The position numbers and the translations under genes are program-made. Shown one piece after another: positions 7,067-7,197 of a DNA stretch of 7,197 nucleotides (position 1 is its first letter; every line of letters starts with the position of its first letter). The notes beneath the pieces are model-generated. The model was given only the letters and a program-made list of their open reading frames with translations, did no database searches and was not told where the DNA came from. Origin of the DNA: Chitinophagaceae bacterium (GTDB lineage Bacteria; Bacteroidota; Bacteroidia; Chitinophagales; Chitinophagaceae); the NCBI GenBank assembly GCA_009996555.1, contig JAACZX010000115.1, positions 1 to 7,197 of the forward strand, written 5' to 3'.

Positions 7067-7080
7067 ACGAAACCCTTTTA

Positions 7081-7197
7081 ATGGAACAAACAAACGAAAT
7101 AACAGCCCTTCTCCACCTCATTGATGATCCTGATGATGAAGTATACTCAACGGTAAGTGAAAAGATCATTTCACTTGGCAAGGACATCATTCCCAAT
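7081..7197 (+). CDS. N-terminal fragment, probable transglutaminase-like (SirB1-type) domain protein
   Basis: The frame from ATG 7081 is open to the right edge of the window and gives 39 residues beginning MEQTNEITALLHLIDDPDDE and continuing VYSTVSEKIISLGKDIIPN. The pattern of a short helix, then (I/L)DDPD(D/E)E(V/I)Y, then a second helix ending in IIPN resembles the start of Bacteroidota proteins with a HEAT-like N-terminus followed by a SirB1-type transglutaminase-like domain. I recognise this from family knowledge; the diagnostic domain itself lies beyond the window. There is no signal peptide, so the protein is probably cytoplasmic. No alternative ATG or GTG lies close upstream in frame, and no Shine-Dalgarno is visible (the sequence before the start is accctttta). 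A general HEAT-repeat protein is the main alternative. Confidence 0.65.
   Translation, partial: MEQTNEITALLHLIDDPDDEVYSTVSEKIISLGKDIIPN

Larger units (their letters stand above)
6561..7080. other. 520-bp intergenic stretch between divergent genes
   Basis: This stretch separates the leftward beta-galactosidase gene from the rightward gene at 7081. It contains the beta-galactosidase leader, a strong minus-strand terminator (6664-6691), a coding-like minus-strand tail (6694-6789), and two inverted repeats (6987-7002 and 7044-7066). The ORFs of 60-100 codons that can be drawn through it overlap each other on both strands. They have no recognisable domain, and several run through the terminator, so none is called as an intact gene. 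A tRNA, tmRNA, RNase P RNA or SRP RNA could not be recognised by eye. An unlisted small RNA transcribed leftward and ending at the terminator remains possible. Confidence 0.6.

Noticed and set aside
6984..7196. 70-codon minus-strand ORF over the right-hand gene start
   Set aside because: It is antisense to the well-formed N-terminus starting at 7081 and crosses both upstream inverted repeats.

Overview
The window looks like chromosomal DNA of a Bacteroidota bacterium, most likely Sphingobacteriia/Chitinophagaceae-like. The reasons are its moderate-to-low GC content, the lack of clear Shine-Dalgarno sequences before most starts, the AxA|Q type signal peptides, and protein families (S1 sulfatase, GH29, five-domain GH2) in their usual Bacteroidota forms. 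The genus cannot be fixed from this sequence.

Layout from left to right. (1) The 3' end of an unrecognised plus-strand gene, cut by the window edge (1-401). (2) A complete secreted S1-family sulfatase on the plus strand (440-1867). (3) On the minus strand, converging on the sulfatase with only a 9-bp gap, a two-gene unit: an LacZ-type GH2 beta-galactosidase (3405-6560, transcribed first) followed 7 nt later by a GH29 alpha-L-fucosidase (1877-3397). (4) A gene-poor stretch (6561-7080). It holds the leader of the beta-galactosidase gene, a strong minus-strand intrinsic terminator, a short protein-like minus-strand ORF tail that ends 2 nt before that terminator, and two inverted repeats near the next gene. 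(5) The first 39 codons of a plus-strand gene that resembles the N-terminus of Bacteroidota transglutaminase-like (SirB1-type) proteins, cut by the right edge (7081-7197).

The three complete genes form a small exported carbohydrate-degrading set. The sulfatase could remove sulfate esters, the GH29 enzyme could remove alpha-L-fucose branches, and the GH2 enzyme could release terminal beta-linked galactose. All three carry signal peptides, so they probably act in the periplasm or at the cell surface on a fucosylated, galactose-containing and possibly sulfated glycan. No SusC/SusD pair, sensor or regulator lies inside the window, so a full polysaccharide utilisation locus cannot be claimed. All catalytic residues I looked for in the three enzymes are present.

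I found no CRISPR array, tRNA, rRNA or intact mobile element, and no convincing new biological system. The most open question is the origin of the terminator and coding-like remnant at 6664-6792.
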